Origin: Dehalococcoidia bacterium
Lineage (GTDB): Bacteria; Chloroflexota; Dehalococcoidia; Dehalococcoidales; DAOWLH01
Length of the DNA stretch: 6,062 nt
Reading direction: 5' to 3'
Assembly (NCBI GenBank): GCA_030638985.1
Contig: DAOWDO010000056.1
Span: forward strand, 1-6,062
Of the stretch, positions 1-4,820 are shown in pieces. The position numbers and the translations under genes were made by a program. Position 1 is the first letter of the stretch. Each line of letters begins with the position of its first letter. The notes under the pieces were generated by a model that was given only the letters and a program-made list of their open reading frames with translations, was not told the DNA's origin and did no database searches.

Positions 1-767
1 CTGGCATTGCGCAGGATGCCACCTTCACCCCTGACTGCTTCCGAGATGAGGAAAGTGCCCGCCCCGGGGAGACGCAACGTAGTCGGATGGAACTGGAAAA
101 ACTCCATGTCCACAACATCGGCACCGGCGTTGAAGGCTAGGGCAATGCCATCACCGGTGGCCACCTCCGGGTTGGTGGTGAACTTGAAAAGCTGGCCGCA
201 GCCGCCGGTAGCCAGAATGAGGAAATGGCATTCAAACTCCTCAGTGGCACCGCTGGCGCAGTTGAGGACCTTTAGCCCCCTGACTCTGCCCTTCTTCGTT
301 GTGATTTCAGTCGCCAGGTAGCCTTCCAGGATGGGGATGCTTAAGGAGCGCACCCTTTCGCTCAGGGCTAGTTCTATGTGTTCGCCGGTGGCATCGCCTC
401 CGGCGTGGAGGATGCGGCGCACGCTGTGGGCCGCCTCCAGGGCGAGGTCGATCTCTCCGTCACTGGTATCGAAGGGAACACCAAAGTTGACCAGATCCGT
501 AATTCTGTCAGGGGCTTCAGTGGCCAGTATGCCCACCGCCTCTTCGTTGCACAGGCCATCTCCGGCGGCTATGGTATCCCTGTAATGAAGCTGGGGCGAG
601 TCGTCTTTACCGATGGCGGCGGCAATGCCCCCCTGGGCATGTCTGGTGTTGCAGTCATCTATGCTGCCCTTGGTGATGAGTAGCACGCTGCCATATTCCT
701 GGGCCAGCAGGGTGCAGTAGAGCCCGGCAATACCGCTGCCGACAATAATGTAATCGTAGCGCTTAAT
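1..767 (-). CDS. nadB: L-aspartate oxidase, N-terminal 255 codons (C-terminus off the left edge)
   Basis: Cytoplasmic FAD enzyme that oxidises L-aspartate to iminoaspartate, the first step of de novo NAD synthesis, supplying quinolinate synthase NadA. The translation shows the dinucleotide fold GSGIAG at residues 10-15, the FAD-binding NTRHAQGGIAA at 40-50, HSVRRILHAGGDATG at 114-128, ATGG at 186-189, FFQFHPTTL at 223-231 (His227 in the substrate-site position) and LISEAVRGEGGILRN at 240-254. The NTRxAQGGIAA and SEAVRGEGGxLRN signatures favour NadB over the related SdhA/FrdA flavoproteins. Where the family usually has EGGHS, this protein has EAAHS at 111-115. The frame has no ATG, GTG or TTG between the upstream in-frame stop (the yajC stop itself) and the FAD motif. 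The start is therefore placed at ATT (767-765), behind a GGAGGTGG Shine-Dalgarno. It lies 36 bp after yajC and is probably cotranscribed. Identity is secure; the start codon is inferred. Confidence 0.9.
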   Translation of the reverse strand, partial: MKRYDYIIVGSGIAGLYCTLLAQEYGSVLLITKGSIDDCNTRHAQGGIAAAIGKDDSPQLHYRDTIAAGDGLCNEEAVGILATEAPDRITDLVNFGVPFDTSDGEIDLALEAAHSVRRILHAGGDATGEHIELALSERVRSLSIPILEGYLATEITTKKGRVRGLKVLNCASGATEEFECHFLILATGGCGQLFKFTTNPEVATGDGIALAFNAGADVVDMEFFQFHPTTLRLPGAGTFLISEAVRGEGGILRNA

Positions 768-771
768 GGGG

Positions 772-779
772 CCACCTCC
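772..779 (-). promoter_or_regulatory. Strong ribosome binding site of nadB
   Basis: The minus strand reads GGAGGTGG, close to a perfect anti-16S match. Its GGAGG core ends seven bases before the ATT codon at 767-765. No standard initiation codon lies at a usable distance in the nadB frame, so this site decides the start call. Confidence 0.75.
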
Positions 780-803
780 AGGGTGGTAATACGGAGAAGA
801 CTG

Positions 804-1169
804 CTATACCATCTGGTCCTGCTTATAGGCGATGCTGCGGCGGGATACCCGCATCGTTGTCCCTGATTCTAACTTGAGGACGATGCTGGTTTCGCTGAGG
901 CTTTCAACCTGGCCGTAGATACCGCCTATGGTGACCACTTTATCTCCCAGGCTCAGGTTTGACAGAAGGTCCTGCTGCTCATGCTGTCTTTTGCGCTGCG
1001 GCCGGATAATGAGGAACCAAAATACGGCGAATAGAAGTACTAAAAAGATGACCATGGTCCACAGGCTGTTGGCGTCGGTGCCATCGGTCGTGGTGCAGCC
1101 GCCGAGGGCTACTGCGCCGATAAGGAGCACAGCCAGCAGCACGGTAATCAAGACCGCTGTTTTTCTCAT
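804..1169 (-). CDS. yajC: Sec translocon accessory subunit YajC, with an extra lipoprotein-like leader
   Basis: A 121-residue YajC-family membrane protein. In well-studied bacteria YajC associates with SecDF and the SecYEG translocon. The diagnostic part is a transmembrane helix at about 36-55 followed directly by IIRPQRKR (54-61), then a cytoplasmic beta-rich domain with GDKVVTIGGIYGQV at about 75-88. Unlike E. coli YajC, which has one membrane helix, this protein begins with MRK, a hydrophobic stretch at 5-22 and LGGC ending at Cys25. That resembles a signal peptide with a lipobox, although Gly at -2 is not the commonest residue. If processed, the mature protein would be lipid-anchored at Cys25 as well as spanning the membrane once. 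If not, it has two membrane helices. The ATG follows AAGGAGG, which lies inside the end of miaB, and the two genes overlap by one base (TAATG), indicating translational coupling. Only 36 bp separate it from nadB. Confidence 0.9.
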   Translation of the reverse strand: MRKTAVLITVLLAVLLIGAVALGGCTTTDGTDANSLWTMVIFLVLLFAVFWFLIIRPQRKRQHEQQDLLSNLSLGDKVVTIGGIYGQVESLSETSIVLKLESGTTMRVSRRSIAYKQDQMV

Positions 1170-2440
1170 TATGCCTCCTTAAATCTCGGTGTACAGATTT
1201 GTTCAATTTTGCCCTGGAGTGACCAGGGACCGGTTTTATTTATTCTGACCGGCACCAGCCGCCCCAGCAGGTTGTCGTCACTTATGAAGAACACCAGTTT
1301 ACCACTTCGGCTTCTTCCTTGCCACTTATCTCTTTTGCGGTCTTCCACCAGGACTTCAACCGTCTTGCCCAGCAGGTTGGCGTTTATTTCGGTGGCGATA
1401 TTTTCCTGGAGCTTTTCCACCAGTTGCCGCCGCCTTTCCTTTTCTTCATCAGGGATGTTGTCATCGAACTGGCGGGCGGCGATGGTATCCGGCCTCGACG
1501 AGTAGGCGGCGATATGGATGCTATCAAACCTCAATTCATCAAGCAGGCTGACCGTAGCCTGGAACTGCTCATCGCTCTCCCCCGGGAAGCCGACGATTAC
1601 ATCGGTGCTCAGGGCTATCTGGGGTACGTAGCGGCGCAGCCGGGCGACCAGTTGTCGGTAGTTCTCCGCCGTGTAGCCTCGTCTCATCGCCTCCAGAATC
1701 CGGTTGTCGCCTGATTGGAGGGGCAGGTTTAGCTGCTCGCAGACCTTATCCAGGGAGGCAATCGCCTCAATGAGCCTTTGGCTCATGTCCTTGGGGTGGT
1801 TGGTCAGAAACCTGACGCGGGCTAGGCCGTCTATCTCGTTTAGCTCGTAGAGCAGTCGGGCAAGGTCGGGTTTGTTCGGCAGGTCGTGACCGTAGGAGTC
1901 CACGTTTTGCCCCAGCAGGACCACCTCTTTTACTCCCCGCCGCACCAGTTCCCTTACTTCATAGACTATTTCAGGCAAGGGGCGGCTATTCTCCCGGCCG
2001 CGCCGGTAGGGGACGATGCAGTAAGAGCAAAAGTTGTCACAGCCCTGAATGATGGGTACGAAGGTGCTCACCTGTGGCTGCCGGGGTAATATGCTGATTG
2101 GCTCCGGATGATTGAGCCAGCCTGGCCTGTCGCCGGGCTGAAAGAAAAAGTCAACATAAGGAAATCGCCGCCTTAGCTCCTTGGGCTCGGAGTTGACCAG
2201 GCAGCCAGTTAGCGCCACTTTTAGAGAAGGGCGTCGTTGTTTTAGCGGGCGGATGTTGTGAAGCTTGTTGATGACCCGGTCCTCGGCGCTGCGGCGCACG
2301 ACGCAGCTGTTGAGCACAATCAGGTCGGCCTCTTCGAAAGCGGTGGCCCGGTAGCCGACCTGCTCGAACAGGCTGCCCAGCCGCTCCGACTCTGCCTTGT
2401 TCATCTGGCAGCCGATGGTCCATATGTAGTAATTGGGCAT
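1169..2440 (-). CDS. miaB: tRNA-2-methylthio-N6-dimethylallyladenosine synthase (radical SAM methylthiotransferase)
   Basis: Radical SAM enzyme of 423 residues that adds the 2-methylthio group to i6A37 in tRNAs reading UNN codons. The N-terminal UPF0004 domain has the three auxiliary-cluster cysteines at Cys11 (TIGCQMN), Cys46 (NSCVVR) and Cys80 (TGCLVN). The radical SAM core has CxxxCxxC at 134, 138 and 141 in GCDNFCSYCIVPYRRGRE. The end of the protein, from about 356, matches a TRAM RNA-binding domain. IGCQMN and IVPYxRGRE favour MiaB over RimO or MtaB, but the substrate is inferred from the family. Length is close to the usual 430-450. The ATG at 2440 gives the expected short lead into the first cysteine. 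Its only upstream purine run, GAGG at 2456-2459, lies 15 bases away, so initiation may be weak or helped by upstream translation. It overlaps yajC by one base. Upstream is the acquired restriction block. The neighbouring tRNA-Ser(GCU) reads AGY codons and is not an expected substrate. Confidence 0.92.
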   Translation of the reverse strand: MPNYYIWTIGCQMNKAESERLGSLFEQVGYRATAFEEADLIVLNSCVVRRSAEDRVINKLHNIRPLKQRRPSLKVALTGCLVNSEPKELRRRFPYVDFFFQPGDRPGWLNHPEPISILPRQPQVSTFVPIIQGCDNFCSYCIVPYRRGRENSRPLPEIVYEVRELVRRGVKEVVLLGQNVDSYGHDLPNKPDLARLLYELNEIDGLARVRFLTNHPKDMSQRLIEAIASLDKVCEQLNLPLQSGDNRILEAMRRGYTAENYRQLVARLRRYVPQIALSTDVIVGFPGESDEQFQATVSLLDELRFDSIHIAAYSSRPDTIAARQFDDNIPDEEKERRRQLVEKLQENIATEINANLLGKTVEVLVEDRKRDKWQGRSRSGKLVFFISDDNLLGRLVPVRINKTGPWSLQGKIEQICTPRFKEA

Positions 2441-2488
2441 AATAAATAGCTAAGACCTCAAAGCCGTACAGATAGTATGGAAAACTTA

Positions 2489-2680
2489 CTACACATACCA
2501 AAGTTGAAACTGCGGATAACTTTCCTTGTCGGCAAAATCTAAATCCTTATCGTCTTCCCAAACGAGTTCCGTAAAGTTCTCAAAATCTTCCCCGTAACCT
2601 CGACACATCACCATCAAGCGAGTGCAGTGATTGAAACGCAAAATGATTTTTGCCCAAATCGATGAAAGATTTATTGCCAT
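2489..2680 (-). CDS. Small hypothetical protein behind the DpnI-type endonuclease
   Basis: A 63-residue ORF whose ATG lies one base after the dpnI TAA (TAAAATG). A longer version starting at 2713 would overlap the end of dpnI by 32 bases; the internal ATG fits the operon spacing better. I do not recognise the protein. It begins with a moderately hydrophobic segment (AINLSSIWAKIILRF) with two cysteines further on. The C-terminal half is acidic and aromatic (DFENFTELVWEDDKDLDF), ending QFQLWYV. No zinc ribbon, helix-turn-helix or methyltransferase motif is visible. There is no Shine-Dalgarno, so translation would depend on reinitiation after dpnI. It has the same AT-richer composition as dpnI and ends 48 bp before miaB, which makes it the far edge of the acquired block. 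It could be a small accessory protein, a truncated remnant or a chance ORF. Confidence 0.4.
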   Translation of the reverse strand: MAINLSSIWAKIILRFNHCTRLMVMCRGYGEDFENFTELVWEDDKDLDFADKESYPQFQLWYV

Positions 2681-2681
2681 T

Positions 2682-3452
2682 TTAAGAAAGCCGATAATGA
2701 CCGGGTGATACAAAATCTAGATAGCCTTTGTCACGCAAAACCTGCAATTGTTGTCGGATTTTCTCCTTAATATGCCTGTTGGCAGGATGCAAGTAACCTA
2801 ATTCATCTTCGAATACATACATATCTTCAAGCTTAAATTCGTGCTTGCCGAGTTTCTCTATACACCGCATTACATCAAGAAGCCATCCTCTTGCCAAAAC
2901 CTCTTTCTCTTCCCGCAGGAAGAGAGTCTTTTTCCACTCGGCAAGTACTCTTTCTTTTGGCTCGACTTTCTGATTGCGAACGTAAAATATCTTACCAGCT
3001 TGCAGAATATCGCTGAGCAGGATGTTGCAGCCAATCCAACCGGCACGTCGAGCCGTCGGCGCAAGCGGTCTACGCTCTTCAATTATCCCAGGCACAAAAA
3101 AATGCTTAGGTATAACAAGAAAGTTCGTAATCTCTAGGTTGTATATACCGTAGTTGAGTAAAAATAGGTTTGGATTGTTGCTACCGGTCAATCGCTCAAG
3201 CATTGTGCGATACGCGCCGTCAACAATCTTTGGGCCGAACGAGTTTTTCTTACTTTTAAGCTCGTAGTCTTCTTTACAATTCTTACAATAGAAATCGGCA
3301 ACTGGTTTATTGTTCGTGTACTTGCTTACATCTAAATGTCCACAGTTCGGGCAAAATACTGTTTCACCCACCCAATGCTCAGTTAAGACACGTGCTTTCT
3401 GTGATGGGCTTTTATACTTCTGTGTCAATTGTTCGTCTAAAGATAATCTCAT
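2682..3452 (-). CDS. DpnI-type methyl-directed (Type IIM) restriction endonuclease
   Basis: A 256-residue protein that aligns by eye almost end to end with R.DpnI of Streptococcus pneumoniae (254 aa), which cleaves GATC only when the adenine is N6-methylated. Shared blocks include YKSxSQKARxLTExWV (13-28), NNxPVADFYC (47-56), ELKSKK (64-69), PLAPTARRAGWIGCNI (about 130-145), FxLEDMYxFE and HIKEKIRQQLQxLRDK. The PD-(D/E)xK catalytic residues are Asp53, Glu64 and Lys66. Zinc-ribbon cysteines are Cys34, Cys37, Cys56 and Cys59. The C-terminal part, from about 185, corresponds to the winged-helix domain that also reads the methylated site in DpnI. It looks intact. Its ATG overlaps the stop of the methyltransferase stump (ATGA) and has no Shine-Dalgarno, implying coupled translation. 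No intact methylase is nearby, as expected: a GATC methylase would make the chromosome a target. Target specificity is inferred from similarity. The family also includes the Neisseria dam-replacing proteins. Confidence 0.93.
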   Translation of the reverse strand: MRLSLDEQLTQKYKSPSQKARVLTEHWVGETVFCPNCGHLDVSKYTNNKPVADFYCKNCKEDYELKSKKNSFGPKIVDGAYRTMLERLTGSNNPNLFLLNYGIYNLEITNFLVIPKHFFVPGIIEERRPLAPTARRAGWIGCNILLSDILQAGKIFYVRNQKVEPKERVLAEWKKTLFLREEKEVLARGWLLDVMRCIEKLGKHEFKLEDMYVFEDELGYLHPANRHIKEKIRQQLQVLRDKGYLDFVSPGHYRLS

Positions 3453-3565
3453 ATAATTTCAGCAAAGACCATATCTACGGAATTCTCTGGTAGCTCTGCA
3501 AGTACATCAAGGCAATTATCCAGATAGAGCTTAAAGTGTGGGACTTCATAATATGTGGTTTTCAT
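3449..3565 (-). pseudogene. N-terminal stump of a beta-class DNA methyltransferase (38 codons)
   Basis: The frame reads MKTTYYEVPHFKLYLDNC and then LDVLAELPENSVDMVFAE, ending II-stop. In N6-adenine/N4-cytosine methylases that place motif IV first, including M.DpnA-like enzymes, the segment LYLGDCLEVLxxLPDNSVDLVFADPPY opens the protein. Here the match runs up to FA and the first two bases of the Asp codon, then breaks: the catalytic DPPY is replaced by EII and a stop. The remaining 200 or so residues and the SAM-binding motif are absent, so no methylase activity is possible. Translation may survive as a leader, since its stop overlaps the dpnI start (ATGA). The ATG lies 14 bases after the tRNA-Ser CCA, with no Shine-Dalgarno between. 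A longer frame open up to 3733 is only read-through of the tRNA and is not accepted. Which base the parent enzyme methylated cannot be told from this fragment. Confidence 0.75.
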
Positions 3566-3579
3566 TTTATCATTCTTAC

Positions 3580-3671
3580 TGGCGGAGGGAGAGGGATTCG
3601 AACCCTCGACCCCGGTTTCCCAGGGTAAGCGCTTAGCAGGCGCCCGCACTAGACCACTATGCGATCCCTCC
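3580..3671 (-). tRNA. tRNA-Ser(GCU)
   Basis: The minus strand folds as a 92-base class II tRNA. The acceptor stem is GGAGGGA with TCCCTCC, followed by a G discriminator and an encoded CCA. The anticodon arm is GGCGC-CTGCTAA-GCGCT, with anticodon GCT at positions 34-36, reading AGC/AGU serine codons. A long variable arm (CCCTGGGAAACCGGGG) and the T arm GAGGG-TTCGAAT-CCCTC complete it. The long variable arm and G73 fit serine. One of only four GATC sites in the window lies here (3663-3666), spanning the acceptor stem end and position 8. The gene abuts the methyltransferase stump with no visible terminator, so the downstream block may be transcribed from the tRNA promoter. tRNA 3' ends are common integration sites, but I found no repeat of this end at the far side of the block. 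Confidence 0.97.
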
Positions 3672-3704
3672 CGTACTGGCGGTTTAACGACTGTATTCGG
3701 CTTA

Positions 3705-3733
3705 ACTATAGCATAATGCCCGGCATTGCTCAA
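3705..3733 (-). promoter_or_regulatory. Sigma70-like promoter of tRNA-Ser
   Basis: The minus strand has TTGAGC (3733-3728) and TATAGT (3710-3705) separated by exactly 17 bases. The -10 matches the consensus at 5 of 6 positions and the -35 at 4 of 6. Transcription would start near 3698, giving a leader of about 27 bases before the mature tRNA end, a normal arrangement. It may also drive the restriction block behind the tRNA. A 13-base palindrome fills most of the spacer. Confidence 0.55.
3715..3727. repeat. 13-base palindrome in the tRNA promoter spacer
   Basis: AATGCC-C-GGCATT is a perfect 6+1+6 inverted repeat lying between the -35 and -10 of the proposed tRNA-Ser promoter and just upstream of the ybeY -35. 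It could be an operator or a small stem. Palindromes of this length also arise by chance, so its role is unproven. Confidence 0.35.
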
Positions 3734-3739
3734 AGCTGT

Positions 3740-3769
3740 TTGAGGGCTGCTGAGTCTATGTGCTATGAT
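3740..3769 (+). promoter_or_regulatory. Sigma70-like promoter of ybeY, possibly producing a leaderless mRNA
   Basis: TTGAGG (3740-3745) and TATGAT (3764-3769) are 18 bases apart, matching consensus at 4 and 5 of 6 positions. The expected start point, about seven bases after the -10, falls within a base or two of the ybeY ATG at 3778. No Shine-Dalgarno is present, in line with a leaderless transcript. The element sits back to back with the tRNA promoter. Confidence 0.5.
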
Positions 3770-3777
3770 TAGCCGGT

Positions 3778-4251
3778 ATGGAGATTGGTGTTCTGCTGGA
3801 GCCGGAATTTGAGGGCAATCTTGATGCCGGCTGGTTGAGAATTATAGCGGAGTCTGTCCTTGCTGCACAGGGTATTGATCCCGGGGTGGAAATGGGCGTG
3901 GTCATTACCGGCGAGGAGAAGATACGGGAGTTGAACAAAGCCTATCTGGGCAAGGATGAGCCCACCGATGTCCTCGCCTTTGCCATGTTGTCTGGCTCTT
4001 CTGGCGAGGGGGAGTTGTCCTTTACCACCCCACCCGATGGTATCAAGCACCTGGGCGAGGTTGTTATAAGTTATCCTCAGGCAGTTAAACAGGCCAGGGA
4101 GCACCGGCATTCTGTAGAAAAGGAAATCGCCGTTCTCATCGTTCACGGCACGCTTCACCTGCTGGGATATGACCACGATAAACCAGAAGCGGCACACAAT
4201 ATGAAATCCAGGGAGGCTGCCATTCTAAACTGCGTGGAGGGCAAAAGGTGA
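3778..4251 (+). CDS. ybeY: Endoribonuclease YbeY, rRNA maturation factor
   Basis: A 157-residue UPF0054-family metalloprotein. Family members are zinc-dependent single-strand endoribonucleases acting in 16S rRNA 3'-end maturation and ribosome quality control. The family motifs are LNKAYLGKDEPTDVLAF (52-68), LGEVVIS (102-108) and the metal-binding HGTLHLLGYDH (123-133), supplying His123, His127 and His133. Length matches the usual 150-170. The ATG is the first start after an in-frame TGA four codons upstream and gives the normal N-terminus. No Shine-Dalgarno precedes it, and the likely promoter puts the transcript start almost at the ATG, so it may be leaderless. The gene usually sits near phoH, dgkA or era; here its only downstream partner is a flavoprotein gene overlapping its stop (TGATG). 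Its divergent neighbour is tRNA-Ser, so the promoter region serves two translation-related genes. Confidence 0.93.
   Translation: MEIGVLLEPEFEGNLDAGWLRIIAESVLAAQGIDPGVEMGVVITGEEKIRELNKAYLGKDEPTDVLAFAMLSGSSGEGELSFTTPPDGIKHLGEVVISYPQAVKQAREHRHSVEKEIAVLIVHGTLHLLGYDHDKPEAAHNMKSREAAILNCVEGKR
4236..4241 (+). promoter_or_regulatory. Ribosome binding site of the flavoprotein gene
   Basis: GGAGGG lies nine bases before the ATG at 4251, inside the end of ybeY. It supports that ATG over the GTG one codon earlier (4248), since TGATG overlap is a common coupling arrangement. Confidence 0.6.
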
Positions 4252-4820
4252 TGAAGGTACTCGGCATTGCCGGTAGCCCGCGGCGGGGTGGCAACACGGA
4301 CTTGCTGCTGGCTGAAGCGCTGAAATGTGCCGCCGGCAAGGGGGCCGGGGTCAAAACAATTAATGTTTGCGACCTCGATATCGCCCCTTGTCGGCATTGT
4401 GATGATTGTCTGGAGACCGGTGACTGTAGCCTTGATGACGATATGCAGCTTGTCTATCGGGAGATGGAAGGGGCTGACCGGGTAGTGCTGGCCTCACCGC
4501 TGTTTTTCATGGGGATAACTGCCCAGATGAAAGCCATGATAGACCGCTGTCAGGCCCTGTGGGCGCGAAAGTATCGATTAAAAAGACCGCCGTTAGGAGA
4601 TTTGAGGAGGCGAAAGGGGATATTTATTGGGGTAGGTGGACTCAGAATGGCGGACTTCAAACCGGCAATAACAACGGTAAAGGCTCTCTTCACCAGTCTG
4701 GATATAGGCTATGCTGGCGAGCTGGTTTTCCCCGGTATCGATGAGAAGGGTGCCATCGCCGGGCACCCCGGTGCTCTAAAGAGTGCCTGTCTTGCCGGGC
4801 AGAAGCTGGTAGAGGACTAG
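4251..4820 (+). CDS. Iron-sulfur flavoprotein of the Isf/NADPH-dependent FMN reductase family
   Basis: A 189-residue flavodoxin-fold protein. The FMN phosphate loop GSPRRGGNT is at residues 8-16, directly after the first beta strand. The compact motif CRHCDDCLETGDC gives cysteines at 47, 50, 53 and 59, a CX2CX2CX5C spacing. In Isf of Methanosarcina thermophila a motif of this form binds a [4Fe-4S] cluster beside the FMN, and the protein works as a redox partner or oxygen/peroxide-reducing enzyme in anaerobes. ASPLFFMGITAQMKAMIDR (about 83-101) is the typical second FMN-binding segment. Length is normal for Isf. The exact electron donor and acceptor cannot be read from sequence. The start overlaps the ybeY stop (TGATG), so the two are probably translated together. 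Its TAG shares CTAG with the stop of the convergent hydrolase gene. Confidence 0.85.
   Translation: MKVLGIAGSPRRGGNTDLLLAEALKCAAGKGAGVKTINVCDLDIAPCRHCDDCLETGDCSLDDDMQLVYREMEGADRVVLASPLFFMGITAQMKAMIDRCQALWARKYRLKRPPLGDLRRRKGIFIGVGGLRMADFKPAITTVKALFTSLDIGYAGELVFPGIDEKGAIAGHPGALKSACLAGQKLVED

Noticed and set aside
378..683. Open plus-strand frames of about 100 codons opposite nadB
   Set aside because: They lie antisense to a frame with clear L-aspartate oxidase motifs, and their translations match no family I know.
2441..2500. Attachment-site repeat of the tRNA 3' end at the far side of the acquired block
   Set aside because: I looked for a copy of the last 15-20 bases of the tRNA before miaB and found none, so tRNA-targeted integration is not supported directly.
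2151..2501. A 116-codon minus-strand frame across the miaB start
   Set aside because: It overlaps miaB in another frame through the conserved cysteine region, and the translation is arginine/glutamine-rich shadow sequence.
2441..2510. Possible miaB promoter (TTGGTA, 18 bases, TACTAT on the minus strand)
   Set aside because: Both boxes are weak matches in AT-rich DNA, so chance is as likely. miaB may instead be read from upstream.
3449..3733. A 94-codon minus-strand frame covering the tRNA and the methylase stump
   Set aside because: Codons before 3565 are translation of tRNA-Ser and its promoter region. Only the last 38 codons resemble a protein family.
4758..4776. GC-rich inverted repeat GGGCACCCCGGTGCTC as a terminator
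   Set aside because: It lies inside the flavoprotein coding region, about 45 bases before the stop, and has no T-run.
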